Origin: a virus
Length of the DNA: 22,917 bases
Reading direction: 5' to 3' (one strand)
IMG/VR virus record: IMGVR_UViG_3300031758_000601
Location: 1 to 22,917 of that record
The first letter of the stretch is position 1. The number at the start of each line of letters is the position of its first letter. Below are positions 1 through 6,577 of the stretch, in pieces. The notes beneath the pieces were generated by a model that saw only the letters and a program-made list of their open reading frames with translations, was not told where the DNA came from and ran no database searches. The translations under genes were made by a program, and so were the position numbers.

Positions 1-745
1 CAGGAGTGTTTACTAGGAATGGTTGATTAACAGGGATTCTTACACCTTTGTTGTCAGGATTCGTTTGTCTATCTAAATCCCTGTGCCATAATCTTGGCTT
101 ACCACTCTTAGCTGGATATTCAGCAGCAATCCATTGTTTTAATACTGGAACACCTGCTAACCTAACCGCACCTATAGCACCTGTACTTAATGCCTGATGG
201 CTTTCAGTTCTAGCTATAAGTAAACTCCTTGCGTTATTTATCTTCCCTTCTCTCAGAGTCTGAATCGCCAACTTGTTTACTTCATTCTGTGACAATCCAT
301 TCTCACGACCATACTTTATAACATTCGCTAATATACGAGCTATTTCGTTTTCAGTAGTATTCTCTATGCCTTGCATCTTTAGTCCGCTAATGCCAACCCA
401 ATACGATAACATAAATACTAACCACTCATCCAAAATGTTTAAAGGATCAAGGTCGATTTCTTCCGCTTTCTTATTCGTTTCAAACATCTGTTGGTATCGC
501 ATGGCAGTATAACCGCCAGTTGATTCATACAAAGTTCGTAAAATATTATTAATCTTATCGCCAGTAAAAAATCCTGCACGATTATTAGCCGCTTGTTCTA
601 CCCCTAATGCCTCAACCATTTGAGCAGCTTTATCAAAGTCAGCTTGTAAAGCCTCTTTTATTTTAGGCTGAAACTCTCTGATTGATTTCCTTGCAATCTT
701 TTGTTGCAAAGCAAACTGCTGTGATGGGTAAAGTATTTTCGGCAT
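1..745 (-). CDS. Mu gpF-like minor head / head morphogenesis protein (3' end outside window)
   Basis: The reading frame begins with ATG at 745, immediately after the portal stop codon (746-748), and stays open for 248 codons to the window edge, so the C-terminus is missing. Around residues 177-184 it carries IARTESHQ, the hallmark of the phage Mu gpF-like head morphogenesis domain (usually I-A-R-T-E-x-x-x-A), followed by a Trp/His/Asp-rich segment near residues 205-225 that also fits the family. Family members are minor capsid components that act at the portal vertex during prohead assembly and normally sit directly downstream of the portal gene, as here. The zero-base spacing implies translational coupling with the portal. 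The family call is confident; the exact role in this phage is inferred. Confidence 0.85.
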   Translation of the reverse strand, partial: MPKILYPSQQFALQQKIARKSIREFQPKIKEALQADFDKAAQMVEALGVEQAANNRAGFFTGDKINNILRTLYESTGGYTAMRYQQMFETNKKAEEIDLDPLNILDEWLVFMLSYWVGISGLKMQGIENTTENEIARILANVIKYGRENGLSQNEVNKLAIQTLREGKINNARSLLIARTESHQALSTGAIGAVRLAGVPVLKQWIAAEYPAKSGKPRLWHRDLDRQTNPDNKGVRIPVNQPFLVNTP

Positions 746-2149
746 CTATTTTACTGGAGGCAAATTATAATCACCTTGTTGTTGTGCATCTCTTGGGTCT
801 TGTAGCATAGTCAACTCGTCTATAGGCAAGTAACCTGCTGGGATAAATATTTCATCCATTTCAGCTCCTTCCATAGTATCATAACGCATAGCTGCTCTCT
901 TTTCGTTTGGAGTAATCCACCAAGATTGTGAAAGGATAGCACTAAGCTCTTTCATGTCCTCTTGTAACTCTGGGAATACTGTCAAGTCAAAATCGATATA
1001 GTAACCTTGACCAATTTCAGTTGCAAAGAATCTATTAAACGCATCACGAAGAGCTACTAACTCAGGAAGGACTACTTGAGTCAACATTTCCTTCTTAGCT
1101 TCCTTCATGTTGTTATAAGTCTTATTATCAGGATCGTTAAACAACGCAGAGTTCACTCCATAAACATTACAAAGTTCTCTAAGTGTTACTTTCTCTGATT
1201 CTAATAACTGCAAGTCAATAGGACTTAAACCCATGTTAATCCAATTCAACTTAGCACCTGCAATCAAAATCTTACCAGCATTCTTTAAGATACCAGCTTG
1301 AGTTTTTGTTCCGTACTGATTGTAGAAATCTTCTTTAAGCTTTCCTGCCGCCTCAGGTCCGAAATCATTTGATTCATCCGCAGACAAGATACCTTTAGGT
1401 CCTTGATTCTGTAACATACCTACCGATGTATCTTTTGCATCGTTAGAACGCTGTACAGTTCTATATGCAGCTTGTAAAGGACTCAAGCCGTAAAGCTGTT
1501 GTCCATTAGTGTCAAAGTAAGGGTTGAAGTATTTTAGATGGATTACGTCTTTCGCATCTAATTGATCCCATCCAACTAGCGTAAAAGAATAACCTTCAAC
1601 CCCATTTATTGTACCATCAGAAATAATGGCAACGTATTGAGATGGGAGTGTAACAAGTTCAGCAACCTTACCATTGGATAGTCTATTCGCCCAAATGTAA
1701 GTGTTACCAGTAATTAGTTTATAACCTACAGCACTCTCGATAAATTCAGAGAATGATTGATATTCATTTGGTTTTTCTAGCAAGTTATTTAAATCAGAAT
1801 CAGCAATTTCAGCAACTGCCTTTACACGAACTAACTCTGCTTTAGCAATATCTGCGGTTGACGTTGCATTCGCTAACATTGATTTGTATCTATTTAATTC
1901 TTTTTTGTTCTTTACTTGATAAACATAGAAAGGAACAGTAGAAATAGTTTTAGAGATACGTTTGATGATAGCATATACCTCACTATTGTTTTTATAGTCA
2001 AGTACAAATTTTTGCTGGTCTAATTCTGGATAAAGTGTTCTTCCGCCAATCAATCCACCGAAATCAGTAAAAGGATTGTTAAAAGTCACCTTTGGAGCTG
2101 CCTTCTGTTGAAAAGGGTTAGCTGCCTTTAGTATGTCCGTTAAATTCAC
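746..2149 (-). CDS. Phage portal protein (HK97-like family)
   Basis: A 467-residue protein of the usual size for HK97-type portals. The portal is a dodecameric ring at one capsid vertex through which DNA is packaged by the terminase and later ejected. Supporting features are the early YKNNSEVYAIIKRISKTIS segment (about residues 51-69), the GNTYIWANR segment and YVAIISDG strand near the middle, the KYFNPYFDTNGQQLYGLSPL segment, and a C-terminal part starting near residue 330 with LCNVYGVNSALFNDPDN, all typical of this fold. It lies between the large terminase gene (upstream, 38-bp gap) and the MuF-like gene (no gap), the standard packaging-head order. The start at 2149 leaves a short A+T-rich gap before the terminase stop. 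Confidence 0.9.
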   Translation of the reverse strand: MNLTDILKAANPFQQKAAPKVTFNNPFTDFGGLIGGRTLYPELDQQKFVLDYKNNSEVYAIIKRISKTISTVPFYVYQVKNKKELNRYKSMLANATSTADIAKAELVRVKAVAEIADSDLNNLLEKPNEYQSFSEFIESAVGYKLITGNTYIWANRLSNGKVAELVTLPSQYVAIISDGTINGVEGYSFTLVGWDQLDAKDVIHLKYFNPYFDTNGQQLYGLSPLQAAYRTVQRSNDAKDTSVGMLQNQGPKGILSADESNDFGPEAAGKLKEDFYNQYGTKTQAGILKNAGKILIAGAKLNWINMGLSPIDLQLLESEKVTLRELCNVYGVNSALFNDPDNKTYNNMKEAKKEMLTQVVLPELVALRDAFNRFFATEIGQGYYIDFDLTVFPELQEDMKELSAILSQSWWITPNEKRAAMRYDTMEGAEMDEIFIPAGYLPIDELTMLQDPRDAQQQGDYNLPPVK

Positions 2150-2187
2150 GCTATATATTATTTTTACAAAAGTAACAAATTTTTATG

Positions 2188-3324
2188 CTATACAACCCAC
2201 CCTCTTTTAGGTTTCGCATATTTTGTGTATATGGCATACCTCATAGAGTCCATTAAGTGATCTCGAAACTTCACAGGTTCATCAAGTGTATTGCCATCCG
2301 CATCAGTCTTCCACTTGTAGTTTTTAATCTCATCAAGCAAATCTAAAGACTCTGACCTTATATGCAAAGGAAATGATTTTACCTTGTTGATTCCTGCATA
2401 AACATCTTTTACTGCACTCTTCAAGTTAAATCCTGCCTTATTCACCTCCGAGATGGTTTTTGGTTCAGCAGGATCGGCAAATATCTCAGAGTTTCTATCA
2501 AGTCCTAGTGACCTCATCCTATCAATTAGTAACGCAGTCGACATTTTTGTATCGTAGATTAATTGGTCTACAAATAACTCGCCATCAAAGTTCTTGACCC
2601 TAACAAGGGCTGTTTGGTTGTTAAATCCAAAGTCAAGTCCGTAAAACGTATCTCCGCCATCAGGGAAGTTCCTTCTACGCTTCCAATGCGTATAAATGGT
2701 CGCTTGGGATATTGCTCTCTCCCCTAAACCATAAACTCGCCAATATTCATGGTCGGCTGCTTTAAGCCTCTCAATCTCCTCAATGATGCCTTTTTCTAAA
2801 AAAGGGTTGTCTAGGTAAGTCGTAATCGTAAAGTCGGCATCTTCTCTCGGAACTACCTTATCGTAAATCCAGGAGTAGTAATCGGAAGGGTTATAGTCAA
2901 TTACTATCTTTTCGGTTGTACGAAGGGACAACTGCATCCAAGATTCGTAGTTTACCTCATTCGCCTCGTTTATAAACAGATAATTACGCTTTCGACCTCT
3001 TATCTTCTGCGGTTGGTCGGTAGAAACGAACTCTACCACATTCCCACCTAAAAAGTAGATGTTTTCGGTCTTGTTGTGCTTCTCTTCGCTATAAAGCCCA
3101 TACTTAGACAAAATCTCAATAAAGTCACGCATTACCGAACCTTTGATGGATGGAAGTGAACTACGACATATTGTCAGCGTCTTTCCTTTCTCTTGAAGCA
3201 GTTTAACGATAAACCATGTAAGTACATTGTATGTCTTACCCGATCTCGTTCCTCCTTGCATGATGGAAATTCTCTTTTGTGAGTTTTGCAGTATTTCGAA
3301 GACTACGTTTGTGGTAACGTTCAT
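2188..3324 (-). CDS. terL: Terminase large subunit, PBSX-type
   Basis: The 378-residue motor and nuclease that cuts concatemeric phage DNA and pumps it into the prohead through the portal. The N-terminal ATPase shows a Walker A motif GGTRSGKT at residues 24-31 and a Walker B-like strand YLFINEA at 115-121, where Asn precedes the presumed catalytic Glu120, as is common in PBSX-type terminases. The RNase H-like nuclease half shows YGLDFGF near residue 225, FADPAEP near 290 and HLMDSMRYAIY near the C-terminus, giving the expected acidic residues. The protein is a little shorter than many large terminases but both domains look complete. A 183-bp gap separates it from the small subunit upstream. 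Confidence 0.93.
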   Translation of the reverse strand: MNVTTNVVFEILQNSQKRISIMQGGTRSGKTYNVLTWFIVKLLQEKGKTLTICRSSLPSIKGSVMRDFIEILSKYGLYSEEKHNKTENIYFLGGNVVEFVSTDQPQKIRGRKRNYLFINEANEVNYESWMQLSLRTTEKIVIDYNPSDYYSWIYDKVVPREDADFTITTYLDNPFLEKGIIEEIERLKAADHEYWRVYGLGERAISQATIYTHWKRRRNFPDGGDTFYGLDFGFNNQTALVRVKNFDGELFVDQLIYDTKMSTALLIDRMRSLGLDRNSEIFADPAEPKTISEVNKAGFNLKSAVKDVYAGINKVKSFPLHIRSESLDLLDEIKNYKWKTDADGNTLDEPVKFRDHLMDSMRYAIYTKYAKPKRGWVV

Positions 3325-3402
3325 AGGAAAAATTTTAAAAAATAGGATGGAAGTTTACTAATAGAAAACTTTTGGTTTTATAGAAAGGTAGGGGTTTGCT
3401 AT

Positions 3403-3421
3403 TTTAAGCCCCATTTAAGCC
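3403..3421 (-). repeat. Tandem pair of GGCTTAAA motifs, 11-bp spacing
   Basis: On the minus strand GGCTTAAA occurs twice, at 3421-3414 and 3410-3403, start to start 11 bp. It lies in the 183-bp gap between the terminase subunits (3325-3507), which holds no gene. The same kind of pair recurs at 3467-3487, 4459-4478 and 6478-6499. Helical-turn spacing suggests a protein-binding site; function unknown. Confidence 0.5.
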
Positions 3422-3466
3422 TTTCAATTCCAAAATGGATACATAGTACTACACATAGGGTTAAAA

Positions 3467-3487
3467 GCCTTAAAATCGCCTTAAAAT
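3467..3487. repeat. Direct repeat GCCTTAAAAT x2, 11-bp spacing
   Basis: GCCTTAAAAT occurs at 3467-3476 and again at 3478-3487 in the terL-terS gap, just downstream of the small terminase stop. It belongs to the same family of paired CTTAAA-containing motifs seen in three other non-coding stretches of this window. Confidence 0.55.
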
Positions 3488-3507
3488 GCGAAATAGAGGC
3501 ATTGTAG

Positions 3508-4065
3508 CTACTCCTCATACTCACCATCTTCATTAATATCTAATAATTCGCCTTTATCATGGTTATAAAGTGGGATTTCGTCACTTTCTCCTGCTTTGTA
3601 AGCTGGTACGACCATTCCTGGCTCTGTTTGCGTATCAAAGTTGATTATCTCACCTTCAGGTAACGCTTTGTGCTCATCTCCGTCTATTTGTTTCATAATA
3701 TCTCCAATTTGATTCGGTTTAACTACGTTGACTGTAATCTGCTTAACGACATCTCCTTCGTGAGCAACCTCAGTCTTTTCAATATATCCTCTTCTCTTGC
3801 CTCTAGTCTTTAGCAAGAACATCGTAGCTAAGGTATCACCCCTAGCAATCCTCTCCATTAGCTTTTGTTCGCCAAAGTCAAGCATAATCTCCTCAGGCTC
3901 GATTTCAGCTAATCTCTTAGCAAACTCAGGATCATCCTTCAACCAAGTTTTATACTGCGTCCTACCGACTCCAGAAGCCTCACATGATATGGTGATATTG
4001 CCAAAGTTCTCCTTATAGGCTATGATAAAAGCCTCTTTAGCTATTTCTTTGAATTGTGCGTTCAT
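3508..4065 (-). CDS. terS: Terminase small subunit (helix-turn-helix DNA recognition protein)
   Basis: A 185-residue protein encoded immediately before the large terminase. Residues about 20-50 read as a helix-turn-helix (ITISCEASGVGRTQYKTWLK), followed by FAKRLAEIEPEEIMLDFGEQKLMERIARGDT and a MFLLKTRGKRRGY segment, a pattern common in phage small terminases that bind the packaging site and recruit the large subunit. The last 60 residues are acidic and poorly conserved in appearance (EIPLYNHDKGELLDINEDGEYEE at the end) and may contact the large subunit. Position and helix-turn-helix support the call; there is no single diagnostic motif, so confidence is moderate to high. Confidence 0.75.
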   Translation of the reverse strand: MNAQFKEIAKEAFIIAYKENFGNITISCEASGVGRTQYKTWLKDDPEFAKRLAEIEPEEIMLDFGEQKLMERIARGDTLATMFLLKTRGKRRGYIEKTEVAHEGDVVKQITVNVVKPNQIGDIMKQIDGDEHKALPEGEIINFDTQTEPGMVVPAYKAGESDEIPLYNHDKGELLDINEDGEYEE

Positions 4066-4066
4066 A

Positions 4067-4258
4067 TTATCTATTCTTTGTTGGTGTGCGTATTGAAATA
4101 ATGCTAGTAACCTTCTTCTCTAGGTTCTCATGACCAACCCATTTGCCACAGTTAGTACATTCAAACTGAGTTTCCTTTACTTGACTAAACCACACGTATC
4201 CTTCGGTAACTGTACCGCATTTACACGTGTAATCCTTTTTACCATAAGTATCTTTCAT
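4067..4258 (-). CDS. Small zinc-ribbon protein
   Basis: A 63-residue protein with two cysteine knuckles: CKC at about residues 13-15 (within YTCKCGTVTEG) and CTNCGKW at about 34-40, together a plausible four-cysteine zinc ribbon. It is the first gene of the packaging operon, and its stop lies one base before the start of the small terminase gene, so the two are probably co-translated. Function is unknown; a DNA- or protein-binding role in packaging or late transcription is only a guess. Translation from 4258 is the only reasonable start. Confidence 0.65.
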   Translation of the reverse strand: MKDTYGKKDYTCKCGTVTEGYVWFSQVKETQFECTNCGKWVGHENLEKKVTSIISIRTPTKNR

Positions 4259-4458
4259 GTCAAATGTTTAAAAATGTTAAAATCATTGTTTTATATCAGA
4301 ATATTGGGGGGCACAAGGGGTGCATACCTTCCTTTACGCTAAAAAAGAGGGTAGGGGGTAGGCATACCGAAAAACCCGTCTATTTATCCCTAAAATTAGG
4401 TTACTACCTATTATCTCGGATCTAGGCTTATCCATGTACTACTAAATACCTTGAGGTC

Positions 4459-4478
4459 CTTAAATTGGCTTAAATTGG
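4459..4478. repeat. Perfect tandem repeat CTTAAATTGG x2
   Basis: Two exact, adjacent copies of the 10-bp unit CTTAAATTGG (4459-4468 and 4469-4478). Related paired CTTAAA motifs occur at 3403-3421, 3467-3487 and 6478-6499, always outside genes. This is a likely binding site for a phage or host DNA-binding protein. Confidence 0.6.
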
Positions 4479-4683
4479 CGTTTATATTCATTGGTTAATT
4501 ATTGGTTGATAGGTTGCTAAGTTAGTACGAATAATTTAATGATTGTCAAGGCACTCAAACGCAAAAGCTAAAACCTAGCCTTTGTATTATATTAATACAT
4601 ACCTACTAATATAATTAGTAAAGTAATTATACTATTATAATACTACTTATATAATATAAGTATTAAATTATTAATTAAACAAT

Positions 4684-4723
4684 GGATAATATAATAATGG
4701 ATAATTATATCCTACCAGGATAA
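4684..4723. promoter_or_regulatory. Cluster of GGATAA motifs beside an A+T-rich tract
   Basis: GGATAA occurs at 4684-4689, 4699-4704 and 4718-4723; the first two are within exact AATGGATAAT copies 15 bp apart. On the minus strand these read TTATCC, the first six bases of the DnaA-box consensus TTATCCACA, with the first two continuing as TTATCCATT (7 of 9). An inverted repeat GGATA-ATTA-TATCC (4699-4712) overlaps. Next to the 12% G+C tract at 4581-4680 this is origin-like or operator-like. The assignment is tentative. Confidence 0.35.
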
Positions 4724-4768
4724 ACCAGGTTAAAAATAAATTTATAATTATTTAAAGATTTTTACACA

Positions 4769-4794
4769 TTGTATTAATTATTCCCTTACCTTTA
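4769..4794 (+). promoter_or_regulatory. Possible early promoter (Bacteroidota-type)
   Basis: TTG at 4769-4771 and TACCTTTA at 4787-4794 resemble the -33 and -7 (TAnnTTTG) elements of Bacteroidota housekeeping promoters, about 33 bp before the first plus-strand start codon. The 15-bp spacing is shorter than the usual 19-20, so the call is weak. Confidence 0.3.
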
Positions 4795-4826
4795 TATCCT
4801 ATTAATAACAAACAAAACACAAAACA

Positions 4827-4943
4827 ATGCAAACACTTTCAAACATTCTTTTAGTATTTCAGTTGGTTTTATTCACTCTATTCATGGCAAACGTGGGTAG
4901 ATTATTAATTCACCTTTTAATTAATGACGATGCAAACAGTTAG
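4827..4943 (+). CDS. Small single-pass membrane protein (38 aa)
   Basis: An ATG at 4827, preceded by the A-rich leader AAACACAAAACA seen before most plus-strand genes here, opens a 38-codon frame ending in TAG at 4941-4943. The product is MQTLSNILLVFQLVLFTLFM followed by a short polar tail, with a clear hydrophobic helix at residues 5-20. It is the first gene of the early operon. Its last 20 bases overlap the next small membrane gene. No function can be assigned. Confidence is moderate because of the small size, but leader, hydrophobic helix and coupling to the next frame all favour a real gene. Confidence 0.5.
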   Translation: MQTLSNILLVFQLVLFTLFMANVGRLLIHLLINDDANS

Positions 4944-5031
4944 CCTATTTGAATTTATCGCCTTATTTATTGGCGGTATCTTACTTTACACATTAGCAAA
5001 AACAATTTGGCAAGAAATCACAAACAAATAA
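4924..5031 (+). CDS. Small single-pass membrane protein (35 aa)
   Basis: An ATG at 4924 (with an alternative two codons on, at 4930) starts a 35-codon frame that overlaps the preceding small gene by 20 bases in the +1 frame and ends with TAA at 5029-5031. Residues about 7-24 (SLFEFIALFIGGILLYTL) form a hydrophobic segment followed by a short basic/polar tail, KTIWQEITNK. The next gene starts 20 bp later. It resembles the tiny inner-membrane peptides common at the start of phage early operons; function unknown. Confidence 0.5.
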   Translation: MTMQTVSLFEFIALFIGGILLYTLAKTIWQEITNK

Positions 5032-5050
5032 CCCTTTTAAACTTAACACA

Positions 5051-5416
5051 ATGACACAAACAACAACAACAAAAGAACAAGTAATCGATGTTATTAACAA
5101 CATGGACTGCGAAGAGTTAGTCCAACTGAACAACGAATACTGCGAAGCTATCAACGCAATGGACTCGATGATTTATTCAAATGATGATGATTTTTTAGAT
5201 GAGTCTTTTAATACTAAAGCAGATTTAGCAAGGGCTATTACTTACGGAGATTATCGATATATGGATAATTGGGTAACGTTTAACGGATACGGAAACCTTG
5301 AATCTTTTCAATATATGGGAATTGATAACCTTTGCGAATTAGTGGAAGTGATTGCAGAATATGTTGTCGAGAATCCTTCCGAGTTTACTCAATTTGATGA
5401 AATAGATTTCAATTAA
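5051..5416 (+). CDS. Highly acidic orphan protein, possible DNA mimic
   Basis: A 121-residue soluble protein with 26 Asp/Glu against only 4 Lys/Arg, giving a net charge near -22. No catalytic motif is visible. A central patch (YSNDDDFLDESF, then ARAITYGDYRYMDNWVTFNGYGNLESF) looks conserved-domain-like, since aromatic and glycine residues are regularly placed. Such charge and size are typical of phage DNA-mimic inhibitors (anti-restriction or anti-nucleoid proteins), but this is inference from composition only. It starts at 5051 after an A-rich AACTTAACACA leader and is followed 20 bp later by the next gene of the operon. Confidence 0.75.
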   Translation: MTQTTTTKEQVIDVINNMDCEELVQLNNEYCEAINAMDSMIYSNDDDFLDESFNTKADLARAITYGDYRYMDNWVTFNGYGNLESFQYMGIDNLCELVEVIAEYVVENPSEFTQFDEIDFN

Positions 5417-5436
5417 TAAACTACAAAACAAACACA

Positions 5437-5883
5437 ATGAAAAAGACAATTAAAAAAGCATTTGTTGCAAGACCTTCAGAATGGTATAAACTAACCGAAG
5501 GCAGAAAAGCCACAATAAAAAAGGACAGCTTTTATAATGGCGAAGGATACTACACAGGAACTTGGGATGATGACGGCACTAAGTTTGAATGTCCAAGCAT
5601 CTTTTTTGATGAGATAGAAGAGTTTAACAATGAAATGATTTTAGCATCAAGACAAAAGAACGAAAAAGAAGAAACTATTTTCACATATCAAACAAAAGAC
5701 AAAGAAAGTAAAATCACATTTCAAATGCACCCAAGAAAAGCTTTTTCTTTTATTGTTATTGATGTGGTAAATATCCCTAAAAATATCATTAATGACATAT
5801 TGGACGCATTTATGCTAAAAGGAATTAGACAAAATGACTTTAATGGTGGATTTGATGAAGCAATCAAAACAATACAATTTTAA
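5437..5883 (+). CDS. Hypothetical protein (148 aa)
   Basis: A 148-residue protein I do not recognise. The N-terminal third (WYKLTEGRKATIKKDSFYNG, then GYYTGTWDDDGTKFECPSIFFDE) is beta-rich with alternating aromatic and charged residues. The remainder is a mixed alpha/beta segment ending in IKTIQF. It follows the acidic protein gene by 20 bp, with an ACAAAACAAACACA leader before ATG 5437. A 95-codon frame starting inside it at 5834 is better read as beginning at 5894, after this gene ends. No membrane segment or metal-binding motif is apparent. Confidence 0.75.
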   Translation: MKKTIKKAFVARPSEWYKLTEGRKATIKKDSFYNGEGYYTGTWDDDGTKFECPSIFFDEIEEFNNEMILASRQKNEKEETIFTYQTKDKESKITFQMHPRKAFSFIVIDVVNIPKNIINDILDAFMLKGIRQNDFNGGFDEAIKTIQF

Positions 5884-5893
5884 AATACTACAA

Positions 5894-6121
5894 ATGACAA
5901 CAAAAGTAAAATTTTTATACCATGAAGGAAACCAAGATTTAATGGCTTATTTCCCTGAAGAGGTATGGTGCGACAATACAAAAACTTGTTATTCTCACAT
6001 TGGACAGCATTCGGCATGCCATCCAAACTACGCAAAAGAATGTAGAGAAGCCACAATGCTTGAGTACTTAGATTTATTTAATGAACTACAAAGCATAGGC
6101 TACCGATTAGAACTTGTTTAG
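5894..6121 (+). CDS. Small Cys/His-containing phage protein
   Basis: The start is placed at ATG 5894, ten bases after the preceding stop, giving 75 residues; an ATG at 5834 lies inside the upstream gene and lacks the A-rich leader (ACTACAA) that 5894 has. The product begins MTTKVKFLYHEGNQDLMAYF and has a compact CYSHIGQHSACHPNYAKEC segment (about residues 32-50) with three Cys and three His, suggesting metal binding or a structural Cys/His knot. This kind of CY-H-GQH-C arrangement recurs in small uncharacterised phage proteins as I remember them. Its stop codon TAG (6119-6121) is inside stem I of the predicted hammerhead ribozyme. Confidence 0.75.
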   Translation: MTTKVKFLYHEGNQDLMAYFPEEVWCDNTKTCYSHIGQHSACHPNYAKECREATMLEYLDLFNELQSIGYRLELV

Positions 6122-6194
6122 GGTTTACTGATGAGGGGTAAGATTCCCCGAAATGGCGTAAGTTCCCCCGCTTACCCATATAAACCAAAAATAA
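6114..6194 (+). ncRNA. Type I hammerhead self-cleaving ribozyme
   Basis: The plus strand carries every conserved hammerhead element in order. Stem I 5' strand GGUUUA (6122-6127); CUGAUGA core (6128-6134); stem II GGGG/CCCC (6135-6138 with 6146-6149) and 7-nt loop UAAGAUU; GAAA (6150-6153); stem III AUGG plus GUAAG pairing with CUUAC plus CCAU (6153-6162 with 6171-6179, C6157 bulged) and loop UUCCCCCG; cleavage triplet AUA (6178-6180); stem I 3' strand UAAACC (6181-6186). Beyond a 2x2 internal loop stem I continues for six more pairs (6114-6119 with 6189-6194, one G-U), matching natural type I ribozymes in which this loop docks with loop II. The required 10.1-11.1 G-C and 15.1-16.1 A-U pairs are present. 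Predicted cut: between A6180 and U6181. The element lies between two genes of the early operon. Confidence 0.9.
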
Positions 6195-6199
6195 AGACA

Positions 6200-6409
6200 A
6201 TGAGCTTTAAAATTGACAGCTACCAAGTAAACGAGCATACAAATGACCTCGTTTTATATGTTGGGGATTCTATCTTTTGCACAATTAATTACCTAAATGG
6301 AAGGGGCGAAGTTATAAGCGAAGAGGAAATCGAAGACATAATCTCGGATATTGAATGGGAAGAAAATATCGGAAAGTCACAAGCGTGGAATGATTATTTA
6401 ACAAAATAA
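6200..6409 (+). CDS. Hypothetical protein (69 aa) downstream of the ribozyme
   Basis: The start is placed at ATG 6200 (MSFKIDSYQVNEHTND...), because the upstream in-frame ATG at 6131 is part of the ribozyme core CUGAUGA and would encode an unlikely peptide from the ribozyme. The leader between the predicted cleavage site and this ATG is 19 nt of A-rich sequence (UAAACCAAAAAUAAAGACAA), which fits the start context of the neighbouring genes. The 69-residue product has a beta-strand N-terminal half (LVLYVGDSIFCTINYLNG) and an acidic helical C-terminal half (ISEEEIEDIISDIEWEEN). I recognise no family. It is the last gene before a 232-bp gap. Confidence 0.7.
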   Translation: MSFKIDSYQVNEHTNDLVLYVGDSIFCTINYLNGRGEVISEEEIEDIISDIEWEENIGKSQAWNDYLTK

Positions 6410-6477
6410 ACCATTTCCAGGCTATTTAATTTTTTTATGATCTATAATAAGCAAATAAAAAGAAAAGGCAAATTTGA

Positions 6478-6499
6478 GGCTTAAAATAGGCTTTAAATG
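6478..6499. repeat. Paired GGCTTAAAATA / GGCTTTAAATG motif
   Basis: Two adjacent 11-bp units (6478-6488 and 6489-6499) differing at two positions, in the gap at 6410-6641. It belongs to the same paired motif family as 3403-3421, 3467-3487 and 4459-4478. A small perfect hairpin TGGTA-TTTT-TACCA (6498-6511) follows directly. Confidence 0.55.
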
Positions 6500-6551
6500 G
6501 TATTTTTACCAAATAGGTAAGATATGCCAATTATTACCCATTTTATGCTAT

Positions 6552-6572
6552 TGCAACTGCTTTTTAGTTGCA
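6552..6572. repeat. Perfect inverted repeat TGCAACT-GCTTTTT-AGTTGCA
   Basis: A 7-bp stem with a 7-nt loop between the 6478 repeat pair and the methyltransferase-like gene. There is no T-tract after it on either strand, so it is more likely an operator or an mRNA leader hairpin than a terminator. Confidence 0.45.
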
Positions 6573-6577
6573 TAAGC

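Larger units (their letters stand above)
4259..4826. other. Divergent intergenic control region
   Basis: This 568-bp stretch separates the leftward packaging operon from the rightward early operon and shows no convincing gene. It contains a G-rich part (about 4303-4360) in which GCATACC occurs twice, a perfect tandem 10-bp repeat at 4459-4478, a 100-bp segment at 4581-4680 with only 12 G or C bases, a perfect inverted repeat TACTTAT-ATAAT-ATAAGTA (4644-4662), and three GGATAA motifs between 4684 and 4723. The composition fits promoters and operators for both arms, and possibly a replication origin. Confidence 0.6.

Noticed and set aside
273-512. 79-aa plus-strand frame at the left end
   Set aside because: It lies antisense to the well supported Mu gpF-like gene (ARTE motif) and has no start context of its own.
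6131-6199. In-frame ATG at 6131 as start of the gene ending at 6409 (92 aa)
   Set aside because: This ATG is part of the ribozyme core CUGAUGA; the extra peptide would be translated from the ribozyme, and ATG 6200 has the usual A-rich leader.
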